Below are positions 55,897-64,000 of a DNA stretch of 64,000 bases, one piece after another; the stretch's first letter is position 1; each line of letters begins with the position of its first letter. Made by a program: the position numbers and the translations under genes. Source of the stretch: Zhihengliuella halotolerans (GTDB taxonomy: Bacteria; Actinomycetota; Actinomycetes; Actinomycetales; Micrococcaceae); NCBI RefSeq assembly GCF_004217565.1, contig NZ_SHLA01000001.1:1798001-1862000 (forward strand). The letters run 5' to 3'. Under the pieces are notes generated by a model. The model did not search any database, was not told the DNA's origin, and was given only the letters and a program-made list of their open reading frames with translations.

Positions 55897-57183
55897 GTGT
55901 ACCACCTAGAGAACACCGTCCGCGATTACGCGTGGGGCTCCACGGACCTCATCGCTTCACTGCTGGGGCGCGCGCCCTCGGGCGGACCGGAGGCCGAATT
56001 GTGGATCGGGGCGCACCCCGGCGCCCCGTCGCTCGTACTGGGTCCGACCGCCGAACAGCACGACGGCGCCGTGCGCCTCGACGAAGTCATCGCCGCCGAC
56101 CCCGTCGCGCACCTCGGCGACGAGGCCGGCGCCCGGTACGGGCGTCTGCCGTTCCTGGCCAAGGTGCTCGCGGCCGCCGCTCCTCTGTCCCTGCAGGTGC
56201 ACCCGACCCTGGAGCGCGCCCGCGCCGGCTTCGCCGCCCAGCAGGCCGCCGGGCTAGCAGCGGAGCACCCGGACAGCAATTACAAGGACGACAACCACAA
56301 GCCGGAAATGCTGCTGGCTCTCACGGAGTTCACCGCGCTCTGCGGATTCCGCGAGCCGCGGGTCGCGGCGGGCCTCTTCGCGCAGCTCGCAGACTCCGGC
56401 GCCCTCTCCGAGTCGGCCCGCGAGGCCGCGGAGCAGATCGGCGCCCTGCTCGGCGCCGGCGACCTCCCCGGCGCCTTCACCGCCCTTCTGGGCGGGCGGA
56501 CGCGCGAGGTCTCGCCGCCGGTCCTGGACCTCGTCGCCCAGGCGCCGGCCGCCGTCGAACGCCTGCGGGCCGACGGGGCTCGGATCGATCCCGGGCTGGC
56601 CGAGCTCGACGCCCTCAACGGGCACTACCCGGGCGATCCGGGGGTGCTGATCTCGCTGCTGCTGAACCATGTCACCCTCTCCCCCGGGCAGGCGATCGCG
56701 CTGCCGGCCGGCAACGTGCACGCGTACCTGCGCGGGCTCGGCATCGAGGTCATGGCCAGCTCGGACAACGTGCTGCGCGGCGGGCTCACGCCCAAACACG
56801 TCGATGTGGGCGAGCTGCTGGCCACGGTCGACTTCCGGCCGCTGCCGGTCCCGTTCGTGGAGCCCAACGAAACGGAGTTCGGCCAGCGCATCTACCGGCC
56901 CGGATTCGAGGAGTTCGAGCTGCAGGTCCTCGAGGTGCGCGCCGGCTCCGACGTGCCCGTCGATCAGCGCGGCCCCGCTGTCGTGCTCGTAACCTCTGGC
57001 GCGCTCGTGCTGGACGCGCCGACCGGCGACGTCCTCGTCTCCCGCGGCGAATCCGTTTTCCTGCCCGCGACGGCGGCCCCCGTCGTCGCGCGCCTGGCGC
57101 AGAGCGCCCGCGCCACCCCCGGAGACGACGACGGCGGCAGCGCTACAGCCTACGCCGTAACCCTGCCGCCGCGCGTGCAGTAG
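55897..57183 (+). CDS. manA: Mannose-6-phosphate isomerase, class I
   Basis: The 428-residue enzyme interconverts fructose 6-phosphate and mannose 6-phosphate and so feeds GDP-mannose and mannosylation. It has the type I pattern: YAWGSTDLIASLLG, LSLQVHPT with zinc ligands, DNHKPEMLLALTEF, PAGNVHAYLRGLGIEVMASSDNVLRGGLTPKH. GTG 55897 follows CAGGAG. It is convergent with glpX and 9 bp from it. Confidence 0.96.
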   Translation: MYHLENTVRDYAWGSTDLIASLLGRAPSGGPEAELWIGAHPGAPSLVLGPTAEQHDGAVRLDEVIAADPVAHLGDEAGARYGRLPFLAKVLAAAAPLSLQVHPTLERARAGFAAQQAAGLAAEHPDSNYKDDNHKPEMLLALTEFTALCGFREPRVAAGLFAQLADSGALSESAREAAEQIGALLGAGDLPGAFTALLGGRTREVSPPVLDLVAQAPAAVERLRADGARIDPGLAELDALNGHYPGDPGVLISLLLNHVTLSPGQAIALPAGNVHAYLRGLGIEVMASSDNVLRGGLTPKHVDVGELLATVDFRPLPVPFVEPNETEFGQRIYRPGFEEFELQVLEVRAGSDVPVDQRGPAVVLVTSGALVLDAPTGDVLVSRGESVFLPATAAPVVARLAQSARATPGDDDGGSATAYAVTLPPRVQ

Positions 57184-57192
57184 TCGCCCGCC

Positions 57193-58215
57193 TCAGCGGG
57201 TGTAAGGCTCCCACTTCTTCGACTGGTGCTCGCCGTCCACGAAGCGGATGGTGCCGGACTTCGAGCGCATCACGATCGACTGCGTGCGGATGGTGCTGTT
57301 CTTGTAGCGCACGCCGCGCAGCAGGTCGCCGTCGGTGATGCCGGTCGCCGCGAAGTAGCAGTTGTCGCTCGTGACCAGATCGGTCGTCGTCAACACGCGG
57401 TCCAGGTCGTGGCCGGCGTCGATCGCGTGCTGCTTCTCGTCGTCGTCCTGCGGCCAGAGCCGGCCCTGGATGACGCCGCCGAGCGCGCGGATCGCGCACG
57501 CGGAGACGATGCCCTCCGGCGTGCCGCCGACCCCCATCAGGGCGTCGACGCCCGTGTCCTCGCGGGTCGCGGCGATGGCGCCCGCGACGTCCCCGTCGAG
57601 GATCATCTTGGTGCGAGCGCCCGCGGCGCGGATGTCCTCGATGAGCTTCTGGTGGCGCGGGCGGTCCAGCACGCACACGGTGACCTGGCTGATCGGCTTG
57701 TTCTTGGCCTTCGCGATGAGGTGCAGGTTCTGCTTCACGGGCAGGCGCAGGTCCACCATGTCGGCCGCCTCGGGCCCCGTGACGAGCTTGTCCATGTAAA
57801 ACACCGCCGACGGGTCGAACATCGCCCCGCGCTCGGCGACGGCCAGCACGGAGATCGCGTTGTTGATGCCGAGGGCGGTCAGCCGGGTGCCGTCGACGGG
57901 ATCGACGGCGACGTCGACCTCGGGTCCGCCGCCGTTGCCCACGTGCTCGCCGTTGAACAGCATCGGGGCTTCGTCTTTCTCACCCTCGCCGATGACGACG
58001 ACGCCGTTGAAGTTCACCGTCGAGAGCAGCGACCGCATCGCGTCGACCGCGGCGCCGTCGGCCGCGTTCTTGTCCCCGAGACCCACCCACGGGCTCGAGG
58101 CGATGGCCGCCGCCTCGGTCACGCGCACCAGTTCGAGTGCGAGGTTGCGGTCCGGCTCGGCGTCGCCGAGAGAGAGTCGTGGGGACAATTGGGCGAAATT
58201 CGTGTCTTCAGTCAC
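57193..58215 (-). CDS. glpX: Class II fructose-1,6-bisphosphatase
   Basis: The 340-residue enzyme removes the 1-phosphate of fructose 1,6-bisphosphate in gluconeogenesis. It has the lithium-sensitive phosphatase motifs GEGEKDEAPMLFNGE and VDPVDGT, with the class II landmarks GVGGTPEGIV and GDLLRGVRYKN. GTG 58215 (VTEDTNFAQL) has the ribosome site AAGGACGAGG; the frame upstream to 58797 is antisense to the DUF4245 gene and is rejected. Next to DUF4245 it keeps the conserved actinobacterial order. Confidence 0.97.
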   Translation of the reverse strand: MTEDTNFAQLSPRLSLGDAEPDRNLALELVRVTEAAAIASSPWVGLGDKNAADGAAVDAMRSLLSTVNFNGVVVIGEGEKDEAPMLFNGEHVGNGGGPEVDVAVDPVDGTRLTALGINNAISVLAVAERGAMFDPSAVFYMDKLVTGPEAADMVDLRLPVKQNLHLIAKAKNKPISQVTVCVLDRPRHQKLIEDIRAAGARTKMILDGDVAGAIAATREDTGVDALMGVGGTPEGIVSACAIRALGGVIQGRLWPQDDDEKQHAIDAGHDLDRVLTTTDLVTSDNCYFAATGITDGDLLRGVRYKNSTIRTQSIVMRSKSGTIRFVDGEHQSKKWEPYTR

Positions 58216-58323
58216 TACGGTCCTCGTCCTTGAGATGTATTCGCGGGCGCTCCCCGCGCCATCGATCATATCGAGTACGGCCCCGCGTCGCCTCCGGGCG
58301 CGGGCATCCGTCACAATAGTTAA

Positions 58324-58899
58324 GTGAGCGACGAACAACTCCCCAAGCCGATCCTGACCGAATCCCAGGCCAAGCGCGCCAACCAGTCCCTCAAGGGCAT
58401 GGTGATCTCGGTGCTGCTCACCCTCGCGGTGGTGATCCCCGTGATGTTCATGAACCCGTTCAACCAGGAAAACAATTACGATCCCGACGTGGACGTCTCC
58501 GGCATCGCCGCGCAGGCGGGCCAGTCCGCCAGCTTCACGCCGCTTGACGCGGCCGTCCCGGCCGGCTGGTACCCGAACTTCGCGCGCTGGCAGTCCGGCG
58601 GCGCGGACGGGGTCGCCTACTGGGAGGTCGGCTATGTGACGGACGAGGAGGGCTTCGTCTGGCTCAAGCAGACCGACGCGGCGAACCCGACCTGGATCGC
58701 CCAACACGCCGAGTCCGCGCCGGTCACCGGCGAGCGCCGCATCGGCGGGGCGGTGTGGGAGGAGCGCTCGGTGCGCGACGACGACGGTGCCCCGCACGTC
58801 ACGCTCGTGGGTACCGTGGACGGGACCACGGTCCTGCTCGCCAGCGATTCCGGTCCCGAGACCCTCGAGGCCGCCGCTTTGGCCGTCCTCGCGGAGTAG
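58324..58899 (+). CDS. DUF4245 family membrane protein
   Basis: The 191-residue product has one N-terminal membrane helix (MVISVLLTLAVVIPVMFM) and an exported beta-rich domain (GWYPNFARWQSGG, YWEVGYVTDEEGFVWLKQ). DUF4245 genes neighbour glpX in many actinobacteria (M. tuberculosis Rv1100/Rv1099c), but the function is unknown. It is divergent from glpX with GTG 58324, and precedes the carbonic anhydrase gene by 53 bp. Confidence 0.9.
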   Translation: MSDEQLPKPILTESQAKRANQSLKGMVISVLLTLAVVIPVMFMNPFNQENNYDPDVDVSGIAAQAGQSASFTPLDAAVPAGWYPNFARWQSGGADGVAYWEVGYVTDEEGFVWLKQTDAANPTWIAQHAESAPVTGERRIGGAVWEERSVRDDDGAPHVTLVGTVDGTTVLLASDSGPETLEAAALAVLAE

Positions 58900-58952
58900 C
58901 TGCCGGTCACAGAACTCACGGCCCGGCCGTGACTGCCGCTAGCCTGTGAGTC

Positions 58953-59579
58953 ATGTCTGAAGTCAAGAATTCCGCGCTGACCCCTGCCGAGGCTTGGAAA
59001 CTGCTGCAGGAGGGCAATGCCCGTTTCGTCGTTGGCGAGACCGCCCACCCCAACCAGAACGCCGCGCGCCGCGACGAACTCGTCGACGCCCAGAACCCGT
59101 TCGCCGTCATCTTCGGCTGTTCCGACTCCCGACTCGCCGCCGAGATCATCTTCGACGTCGGGCTCGGCGACGTCTTCGTGGTCCGCACCGCCGGCCAGGT
59201 GATCGATCCGGCGGTTCTGGGATCGCTCGAATACTCGGTCGACGTCCTCAACGTTCCGCTCATCGTCATCCTGGGCCACGACTCTTGCGGGGCCGTGACG
59301 GCCGCAATCGACGCCTACCGAACCGGCGACATGCCACCGGGATACATCCGCAACCTCGTCGAGCGCATCACCCCCAGCGTCGTCGCCGCCCGCCGCCAGG
59401 ATGTCAAGGACGTCAACAGCACGGTTGTCGAGCACGTGAAGCAGACCTCCACCCGGCTGCTGGAGATGTCCCGGAGCCTCAGCGAGGCGGTTCAGGAGGG
59501 CCGCACCGCGATCGCAGGCGTGACCTACCGCTTGGCCGAGGGCAAGGCCGAGCTGGTCTGCCAGCACGGCAGCGTCTGA
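58953..59579 (+). CDS. Beta-class carbonic anhydrase
   Basis: The 208-residue cytoplasmic enzyme interconverts CO2 and bicarbonate. Zinc ligands are Cys56, His109 and Cys112 (GCSDSR, LGHDSCGA) with the Asp58-Arg60 pair of the active type. Bicarbonate supplies carboxylases, such as the purine N5-CAIR step encoded 5 kb away, but that link is only general knowledge. ATG 58953. Confidence 0.95.
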   Translation: MSEVKNSALTPAEAWKLLQEGNARFVVGETAHPNQNAARRDELVDAQNPFAVIFGCSDSRLAAEIIFDVGLGDVFVVRTAGQVIDPAVLGSLEYSVDVLNVPLIVILGHDSCGAVTAAIDAYRTGDMPPGYIRNLVERITPSVVAARRQDVKDVNSTVVEHVKQTSTRLLEMSRSLSEAVQEGRTAIAGVTYRLAEGKAELVCQHGSV

Positions 59580-59669
59580 GCTCCACGTCCTCTTTCCGTC
59601 GCGTTCGTCACGCCCGACTATGGCCCAGCCCCTAGTCGGCGAGGCGGCGACGGGTCTAACGTGGTGAGA

Positions 59670-61085
59670 ATGACGACGAGTGAAAAGTACCGGATCGAAC
59701 ACGACACCATGGGTGAAGTCCGCGTGCCCGCGGATGCGCTCTACAAAGCGCAGACGCAGCGCGCCGTGGAGAACTTCCCCATCTCCGGCAAGCGGCTCGA
59801 ACGCAAACACATCGAGGCCCTCGCGCGCGTGAAGAAGGCCGCGGCCGGCGCCAACGCCGCTCTCGGGGTCGTCGACCGCGACGTCGCCGACGCCATCATC
59901 GCCGCCGCCGACCGGGTCGCGTCCGGCGAGTTCGACGAGCACTTCCCCATCGACGTCTTCCAGACCGGCTCCGGCACGTCGTCGAATATGAACACCAACG
60001 AGGTCCTCGCCGAGCTGGCGACCCGCCATCTGCTCAACCACGGCAGCACCAAGACCGTGCACCCGAACGACCACGTGAACGCGTCGCAGTCTTCGAACGA
60101 CGTGTTCCCGACGTCGGTGCATGTCGCCGCGACAAGCGCCCTGACCGCCGATCTCATCCCGGCCCTCGCCCACCTCGCGGCCTCGCTCGAGCGCAAGGCG
60201 GAGGAGTTCGCGTCCGTCGTGAAGTCCGGGCGCACCCACCTCATGGACGCGACCCCGGTGACGCTGGGCCAGGAGTTCGGCGGCTACGCGGCCCAGGTCC
60301 GCTACGGCATCGAGCGCATCGAGTCTGCGCTGCCGCGCGTCGCGGAGGTCCCGCTCGGCGGCACGGCCGTCGGCACGGGAATCAACACCCCGCCCGGGTT
60401 CGCGGCCAAGGCCATCGCGCTGCTCGCCGAAGACACGTCCCTGCCGATCACCGAGGCACGCAACCACTTCGAGGCCCAGGCCAACCGCGACGGCCTCATC
60501 GAGGCTTCGGGGCAGCTGCGCACGATCGCCTACTCGTTCATCAAGATCAACAACGACCTGCGCTGGATGGGTTCGGGGCCGAACACGGGCCTCGGCGAGA
60601 TCGCGATCCCCGACTTGCAGCCCGGCAGCTCCATCATGCCGGGCAAGGTCAACCCGGTCATCAGCGAGGCCGCCATCCAGGTCGCCGCCCAGGTCATCGG
60701 CAACGACACCACGATCGCACTGTCCTCGACCAACGGCGCCTTCGAGCTGAATGTCGGCATCCCGGTGATGGCGGCGAACCTGCTCGAATCGGTCCGCCTG
60801 CTGACGAACACCGCGCGGCTCATGGCCGACCGGATGATCGACGGGCTGAAGGCCAACGAGGAGCGGGCGCGTTTCCTCGCCGAGGCGAGCCCGTCCATCG
60901 TCACGCCGCTGAACAAGCTCATCGGCTATGAGAACGCGGCGGAGATCGCGAAGAAGGCGGTCGCCGAGTCGCTCACCGTCCGGGGGGCGACGATCGCCCT
61001 CGGCTACGTCGAGCGCGGCGAGCTCACCGAGCAGCAGCTCGACGAGGCCCTCGACGTCACCACGATGACCGGACCGGACGCGTAG
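59670..61085 (+). CDS. fumC: Fumarate hydratase, class II
   Basis: The 471-residue enzyme converts fumarate and malate in the TCA cycle. It has the fumarase/aspartase signature [11 protein letters not shown] near residue 321, the [14 protein letters not shown] substrate loop and [12 protein letters not shown]. Upstream in-frame GTGs (59661, 59664) are possible; ATG 59670 gives the typical N-terminus. It lies with glpX as in M. tuberculosis (fum Rv1098c, glpX Rv1099c), here with two genes in between. Confidence 0.97.
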   Translation: MTTSEKYRIEHDTMGEVRVPADALYKAQTQRAVENFPISGKRLERKHIEALARVKKAAAGANAALGVVDRDVADAIIAAADRVASGEFDEHFPIDVFQTGSGTSSNMNTNEVLAELATRHLLNHGSTKTVHPNDHVNASQSSNDVFPTSVHVAATSALTADLIPALAHLAASLERKAEEFASVVKSGRTHLMDATPVTLGQEFGGYAAQVRYGIERIESALPRVAEVPLGGTAVGTGINTPPGFAAKAIALLAEDTSLPITEARNHFEAQANRDGLIEASGQLRTIAYSFIKINNDLRWMGSGPNTGLGEIAIPDLQPGSSIMPGKVNPVISEAAIQVAAQVIGNDTTIALSSTNGAFELNVGIPVMAANLLESVRLLTNTARLMADRMIDGLKANEERARFLAEASPSIVTPLNKLIGYENAAEIAKKAVAESLTVRGATIALGYVERGELTEQQLDEALDVTTMTGPDA

Positions 61086-61139
61086 CAACACCGGGGCGAT
61101 ACCGGCGCGGCCCGGCCGCTCAGGCGCCACGAGCTCCGG

Positions 61140-62327
61140 CTACGCCGCGGCCGTGAAGTTCTCGGCCAGCTGGCGCCGATCGAACTCGCCGCCGCGGGCC
61201 GTGGCCGCGACGACGAAGACAGCCAGGCCGACCGCGCCGACCGCGGCGCCCGCCCAGAGCGGCGATGTGTATCCCAGGCCCCACGCGATGGTCAGGCCTC
61301 CGGCCCAGGCACCGAGCGCGTTGCCGATATTGAACGCTCCAATGTTGGCACCCGAGGCGAGCGTCGGCGCGTCGTCCGCGTGGTTCATGATGCGCATCTG
61401 CAGCGCGGGCACGGTGGCGAATCCGAAGCCGCCCATGACGACGAGCGCGACCACCGTCGCCAGCTGGTTCTGCGCCGTCAGCGCGAAAACCACCAGGATC
61501 ACGGGCAGTGCGGCCAGGACCACGAGCAGCGTCCTGCCCAGGTGGCGGTCAGCTGCCCACCCGCCGACGAAGTTGCCGACGAACAGCCCTCCGCCGAAGA
61601 CGACGAGCAGCCACGGGACGGCCGCTTCCGAGAACCCCGAGACACCGGTCAGCGTGTAGGCGATGTAGCTGAAGGCCCCGAACATGCCGCCGTAGCCCAG
61701 AACGGTCACCGCCATGGACAGCCACACCTGGCGGCGGCTGAAGATCCGGAATTCGCGCAGCGGGTTGCCCGACGCTTCGGCCCGGATCGAGGGAATGAGA
61801 AGCAAGATGCCGGCGAAGGCGAGCACGCCGATGGCGGAGATCACCCAGAACGTCGAGCGCCAGCCTGCGGCCTGGCCCAGGAACGTCCCGAAAGGCACGC
61901 CGAGAACGTTGGCGATGGTCAGACCGGCGAACATGATCGCGATGGCCCCGGCCCGCTTGGCGGCCGGCACCAGCGTGGTCGCGACCACGGCGCCGATCCC
62001 GAAGAAGGCCCCGTGGCAGAGCGCAGCCACGATGCGCCCGACCATCATCGCGTCGTAGGTCGGGGCCACAGCGCAGAGCACGTTGCCGGCGATGAAGAGG
62101 ACGAGCAGCACCAGGAGTGCGACTTTGCGGTTGACGCGGGTCAGAGCCAGTGTGACGGCGATGGCACCGATGGCGACGGCGAGAGCGTAACCCGAGATGA
62201 GGTATCCGGCCTGGGTCTCGGTGACCTCGAAATCACGGGCCACGTTGGGCAGGAGCCCCATGATGACGAACTCGGTCAGGCCGATGCCGAAACCGCCGAG
62301 CGCGAGCGCGATGAGTGCTGCGGGCAT
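61140..62327 (-). CDS. MFS transporter (DHA1/YdhP-like)
   Basis: The 395-residue protein has twelve predicted membrane helices and the MFS signature region ALTRVNRKVALLVLL. The family AraJ/YdhP/DHA1 exports sugars, arabinose-like compounds or drugs. ATG 62327 follows AAGGGGA; the frame to 62423 overlaps the operator and is rejected. It is divergent from a MarR regulator with a perfect dyad between them, so it is likely an efflux pump that is repressed until an inducer arrives. Confidence 0.93.
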   Translation of the reverse strand: MPAALIALALGGFGIGLTEFVIMGLLPNVARDFEVTETQAGYLISGYALAVAIGAIAVTLALTRVNRKVALLVLLVLFIAGNVLCAVAPTYDAMMVGRIVAALCHGAFFGIGAVVATTLVPAAKRAGAIAIMFAGLTIANVLGVPFGTFLGQAAGWRSTFWVISAIGVLAFAGILLLIPSIRAEASGNPLREFRIFSRRQVWLSMAVTVLGYGGMFGAFSYIAYTLTGVSGFSEAAVPWLLVVFGGGLFVGNFVGGWAADRHLGRTLLVVLAALPVILVVFALTAQNQLATVVALVVMGGFGFATVPALQMRIMNHADDAPTLASGANIGAFNIGNALGAWAGGLTIAWGLGYTSPLWAGAAVGAVGLAVFVVAATARGGEFDRRQLAENFTAAA

Positions 62328-62397
62328 GAAAAATCCCCTTCTGGATGATGAGCGAGAAACTGGCGACCTGCGGTGATAACCAGCGCATGCAATGATT

Positions 62398-62425
62398 GCG
62401 TGTGCAAATAAATAGTTGCACACGC
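62398..62425. promoter_or_regulatory. MarR-type operator palindrome
   Basis: Perfect 10-bp arms GCGTGTGCAA (62398-62407) and TTGCACACGC (62416-62425) flank an 8-base A+T-rich centre. It lies 70 bp from the MFS start and 85 bp from the MarR start. A shorter dyad GCAATGATTGC (62389-62399) adjoins its left arm. Confidence 0.88.
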
Positions 62426-62510
62426 CTTATATCGGCGCAAGGTGGTATTGTGTGACGACCACCTCGCCCACTCCGGGATCCGAGGCCGCACGCCACGAGG
62501 AGGCAGCCGA

Positions 62511-62981
62511 ATGTCGATCGCCGACGACGCCGTGGAGATCCGTTCCCGAGGCTGGCGCCGGCTGACGGCCCTGCACGCCCTGATCGAGACGGACCTCGAG
62601 AAGTGCCTGCAGTCCAGCCACTCGTTGTCGGTCGTCGAGTTCACGGTCCTCGACGCTCTGAGCCGCCAGGACGGCTGGCACATGCGTATGAGCCAGCTGG
62701 CCCGCGCAGCGGCACTCTCGAGCAGCGCGACGACGCGCCTCGTGACCCGCCTCGAGAACCGGAACCTCCTGACGCGCATCCTCTGCGCGGACGACCGCCG
62801 AGGCATCTACACGGAACTCACCGGCGCAGGCCGGGAGCTGCTCGCGGCGGCGCGTCCGACGCACGACGCCGTCCTGGAGGCCACGCTCGCGCGCGCGCAG
62901 GAAGTCCCGGAGCTCGCACCGCTCGTCGAGGCGCTGCACCTCGTGCCCGCCCGACCGCAGACGACTAGCGCCGACGCCTGA
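62511..62981 (+). CDS. MarR-family transcriptional regulator
   Basis: The 156-residue product has the MarR winged-helix core: VVEFTVLDALSRQDGWHMRMSQLARAA, SSATTRLVTRLENRNLLTR, CADDRRGIYTELT. ATG 62511 follows the ribosome site CGAGGAGG. It probably represses the divergent MFS exporter and itself by binding the dyad at 62398-62425. The N-terminal extension in the longer frame is not supported. Confidence 0.93.
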   Translation: MSIADDAVEIRSRGWRRLTALHALIETDLEKCLQSSHSLSVVEFTVLDALSRQDGWHMRMSQLARAAALSSSATTRLVTRLENRNLLTRILCADDRRGIYTELTGAGRELLAAARPTHDAVLEATLARAQEVPELAPLVEALHLVPARPQTTSADA

Positions 62982-62984
62982 CGC

Positions 62985-63491
62985 CTACCCGACGAGCAGG
63001 GCTGCCGCGGTGCCGACGATCATGAACGGGCCGAACGGGATGGACGACTTCAGGTTCGCCTTCTTCGTCAGGACGAGCACCATCGCGTAGAGGCCGCCGA
63101 GCAGGAACGACGCGAACGTGCCGAGCAGCAGGTGCTGCCAACTGGCCAGGCCGAGGTGCATGCCGAGCACGCCGGCCAGCTTCACGTCTCCCATGCCCAT
63201 GCCCTTCGGCTGGATCAAGTGCAGCACCAGGTACACGCCGAAGAGGATCGCCCCGCCGGCGAGCATCCGCCACGCGTCGGAGCCCTGGCCGGCGAACAGG
63301 GCTGCCGAACCCATCAACGCGGCAGCCACCAGGTACCAGGGACCCACGATCCGGTTGGGCAGCCGGTGGGTGCGGGCGTCGATGATCGCCAAGCGCGTGC
63401 CGAGGAAGACGAAGACGACGACGGCGAGCGCCAGCAGCCACAGGGACAGGATGCTGGACGCGTACGCGGAGAACACGGAGACCATACCCAT
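62985..63491 (-). CDS. A24-family prepilin peptidase (membrane aspartic protease)
   Basis: The 168-residue product is membrane-bound with five to six helices and the two catalytic aspartates of type IV prepilin peptidases: IIDARTHRLPN (Asp38) and KGMGMGDVKLAG (Asp102, the GxGD motif). The N-terminal methylase domain of PilD is absent, as in the TadV/CpaA type. It would cut leader peptides of pilin or Tad-like subunits, but no pilin genes are in the window. It is convergent with MarR, 3 bp apart. Start is ATG 63491 or GTG 63494. Confidence 0.9.
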   Translation of the reverse strand: MGMVSVFSAYASSILSLWLLALAVVVFVFLGTRLAIIDARTHRLPNRIVGPWYLVAAALMGSAALFAGQGSDAWRMLAGGAILFGVYLVLHLIQPKGMGMGDVKLAGVLGMHLGLASWQHLLLGTFASFLLGGLYAMVLVLTKKANLKSSIPFGPFMIVGTAAALLVG

Positions 63492-63544
63492 CACGCTACT
63501 GCACCACCGGTGACGTCACCGGCGCGAAGGTTTAGGCTGTGGAT

Positions 63545-64000
63545 ATGTCCCCCGATGCCGCTACCCCGAATGCTCTGGACGACGTGAACGTCCCGGGCGG
63601 CGACGCCACGCGGTTCCGCCGCCTCTGCCGCTCCTCGCCGTGGCGCTGGGAGTCGCTGCGCTTCAGCGTCGAATGGCGTGCCCCGCACGCGGGGGCCGAC
63701 GACGTCGTGCCGGTCCCCCGGGTGAACGCGTGGCTGCGCCGCCCGGATGCCCTGCGCGTCGAGTCCGACGACGCCCGGCTGCTGTTCAGCACGACGCGCA
63801 TCAACGACTCCAAGGACGCCTTCTACGTCACGGGCTCTCGCTCGCCCTGGCTCCTGCCGCCTCGTCTCGTGGCACCCGTCTACGACGACGAGGGGCTCGT
63901 GCAGCGCCGCCCCGAGGCCAAGTACGGCGACCCGGTCTTCGGCAACGGGCGCTGGGCGGCGATGCTTGACCCCGTGGAGCTGGCCGGCAACTCCGACGTG
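63545..64000 (+). CDS. Conserved hypothetical protein, start only
   Basis: The frame begins at ATG 63545 and runs off the right edge with 152 codons visible. The N-terminus has RRLCRSSPWRWESLRFSVEW, and the middle is rich in Arg/Asp/Val with no membrane segment. I do not recognise a family. The start has no strong ribosome site. It is divergent from the prepilin peptidase gene. Confidence 0.7.
   Translation, partial: MSPDAATPNALDDVNVPGGDATRFRRLCRSSPWRWESLRFSVEWRAPHAGADDVVPVPRVNAWLRRPDALRVESDDARLLFSTTRINDSKDAFYVTGSRSPWLLPPRLVAPVYDDEGLVQRRPEAKYGDPVFGNGRWAAMLDPVELAGNSDV

Overview
This is a high-GC actinobacterial chromosome segment. The gene order, the WhiB regulator, the Rpf-type resuscitation factor, the class II fructose bisphosphatase (GlpX), the protein O-mannosyltransferase and the TIGR03089 and DUF3499 genes point to Actinomycetota. 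I infer Micrococcaceae (Arthrobacter-like) from the overall style; I cannot name the genus. There is no insertion sequence, integrase, CRISPR array, rRNA operon or replication origin. One tRNA gene (tRNA-Gln) is present.

Layout. 1-3.4 kb: end of a phospho-sugar mutase, deoC, three small conserved or hypothetical proteins and a lipoprotein of the polysaccharide deacetylase type. 3.5-18.6 kb: mfd, a DUF2505 protein, an HPr-kinase-like/PqqD-like fusion, lepB, sufU-sufS, pth, rplY, then a polysaccharide control module (small PqqD-like protein, BY-type tyrosine kinase, tyrosine phosphatase), then prs, glmU and tRNA-Gln. 18.7-26.5 kb: an accessory stretch with a MauE-like membrane protein, two related Tat-type exported proteins flanking a membrane acyltransferase-like gene, an AraC regulator, and a LacI regulator divergent from a GH42 beta-galactosidase with a palindromic operator between them. 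26.5-40.6 kb: ABC-F ATPase, ispE, rsmA, rpf, a MauE/thioredoxin fusion, tatD, gabD, rsmI, pmt and a long-chain acyl-CoA ligase. As recalled from Mycobacterium tuberculosis, pmt-rsmI-tatD-rpfB-ksgA-ispE-pth-rplY-prs-glmU-mfd lie together there, so this half is an old actinobacterial block interrupted by insertions.

40.7-64 kb: a DUF1461 membrane protein, a TetR regulator with its divergent dehydrogenase-like target, Trm112-like and DUF3499 proteins, a zincin-fold protein, a DUF5719 protein, a very large membrane glycosyltransferase, whiB, a TIGR03089 protein, gtrA, purK-purE, an LCP cell-wall ligase, manA, glpX, a DUF4245 protein, a beta-carbonic anhydrase, fumC, an MFS exporter divergent from a MarR regulator, a type IV prepilin peptidase-like protein, and the start of an unknown gene. 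Envelope building (GlmU, Pmt, ManA, glycosyltransferase, LCP, GtrA, Rpf) is the dominant theme.

The most unusual items are the HPrK-PqqD fusion plus a free PqqD protein near the tyrosine kinase/phosphatase pair, the MauE-like protein that has lost its thioredoxin CxxC beside two cysteine-containing exported proteins, two genes that appear to need ATT start codons, four convergent gene pairs that share a single CTAG as both stop codons, and several perfect operator or terminator palindromes.
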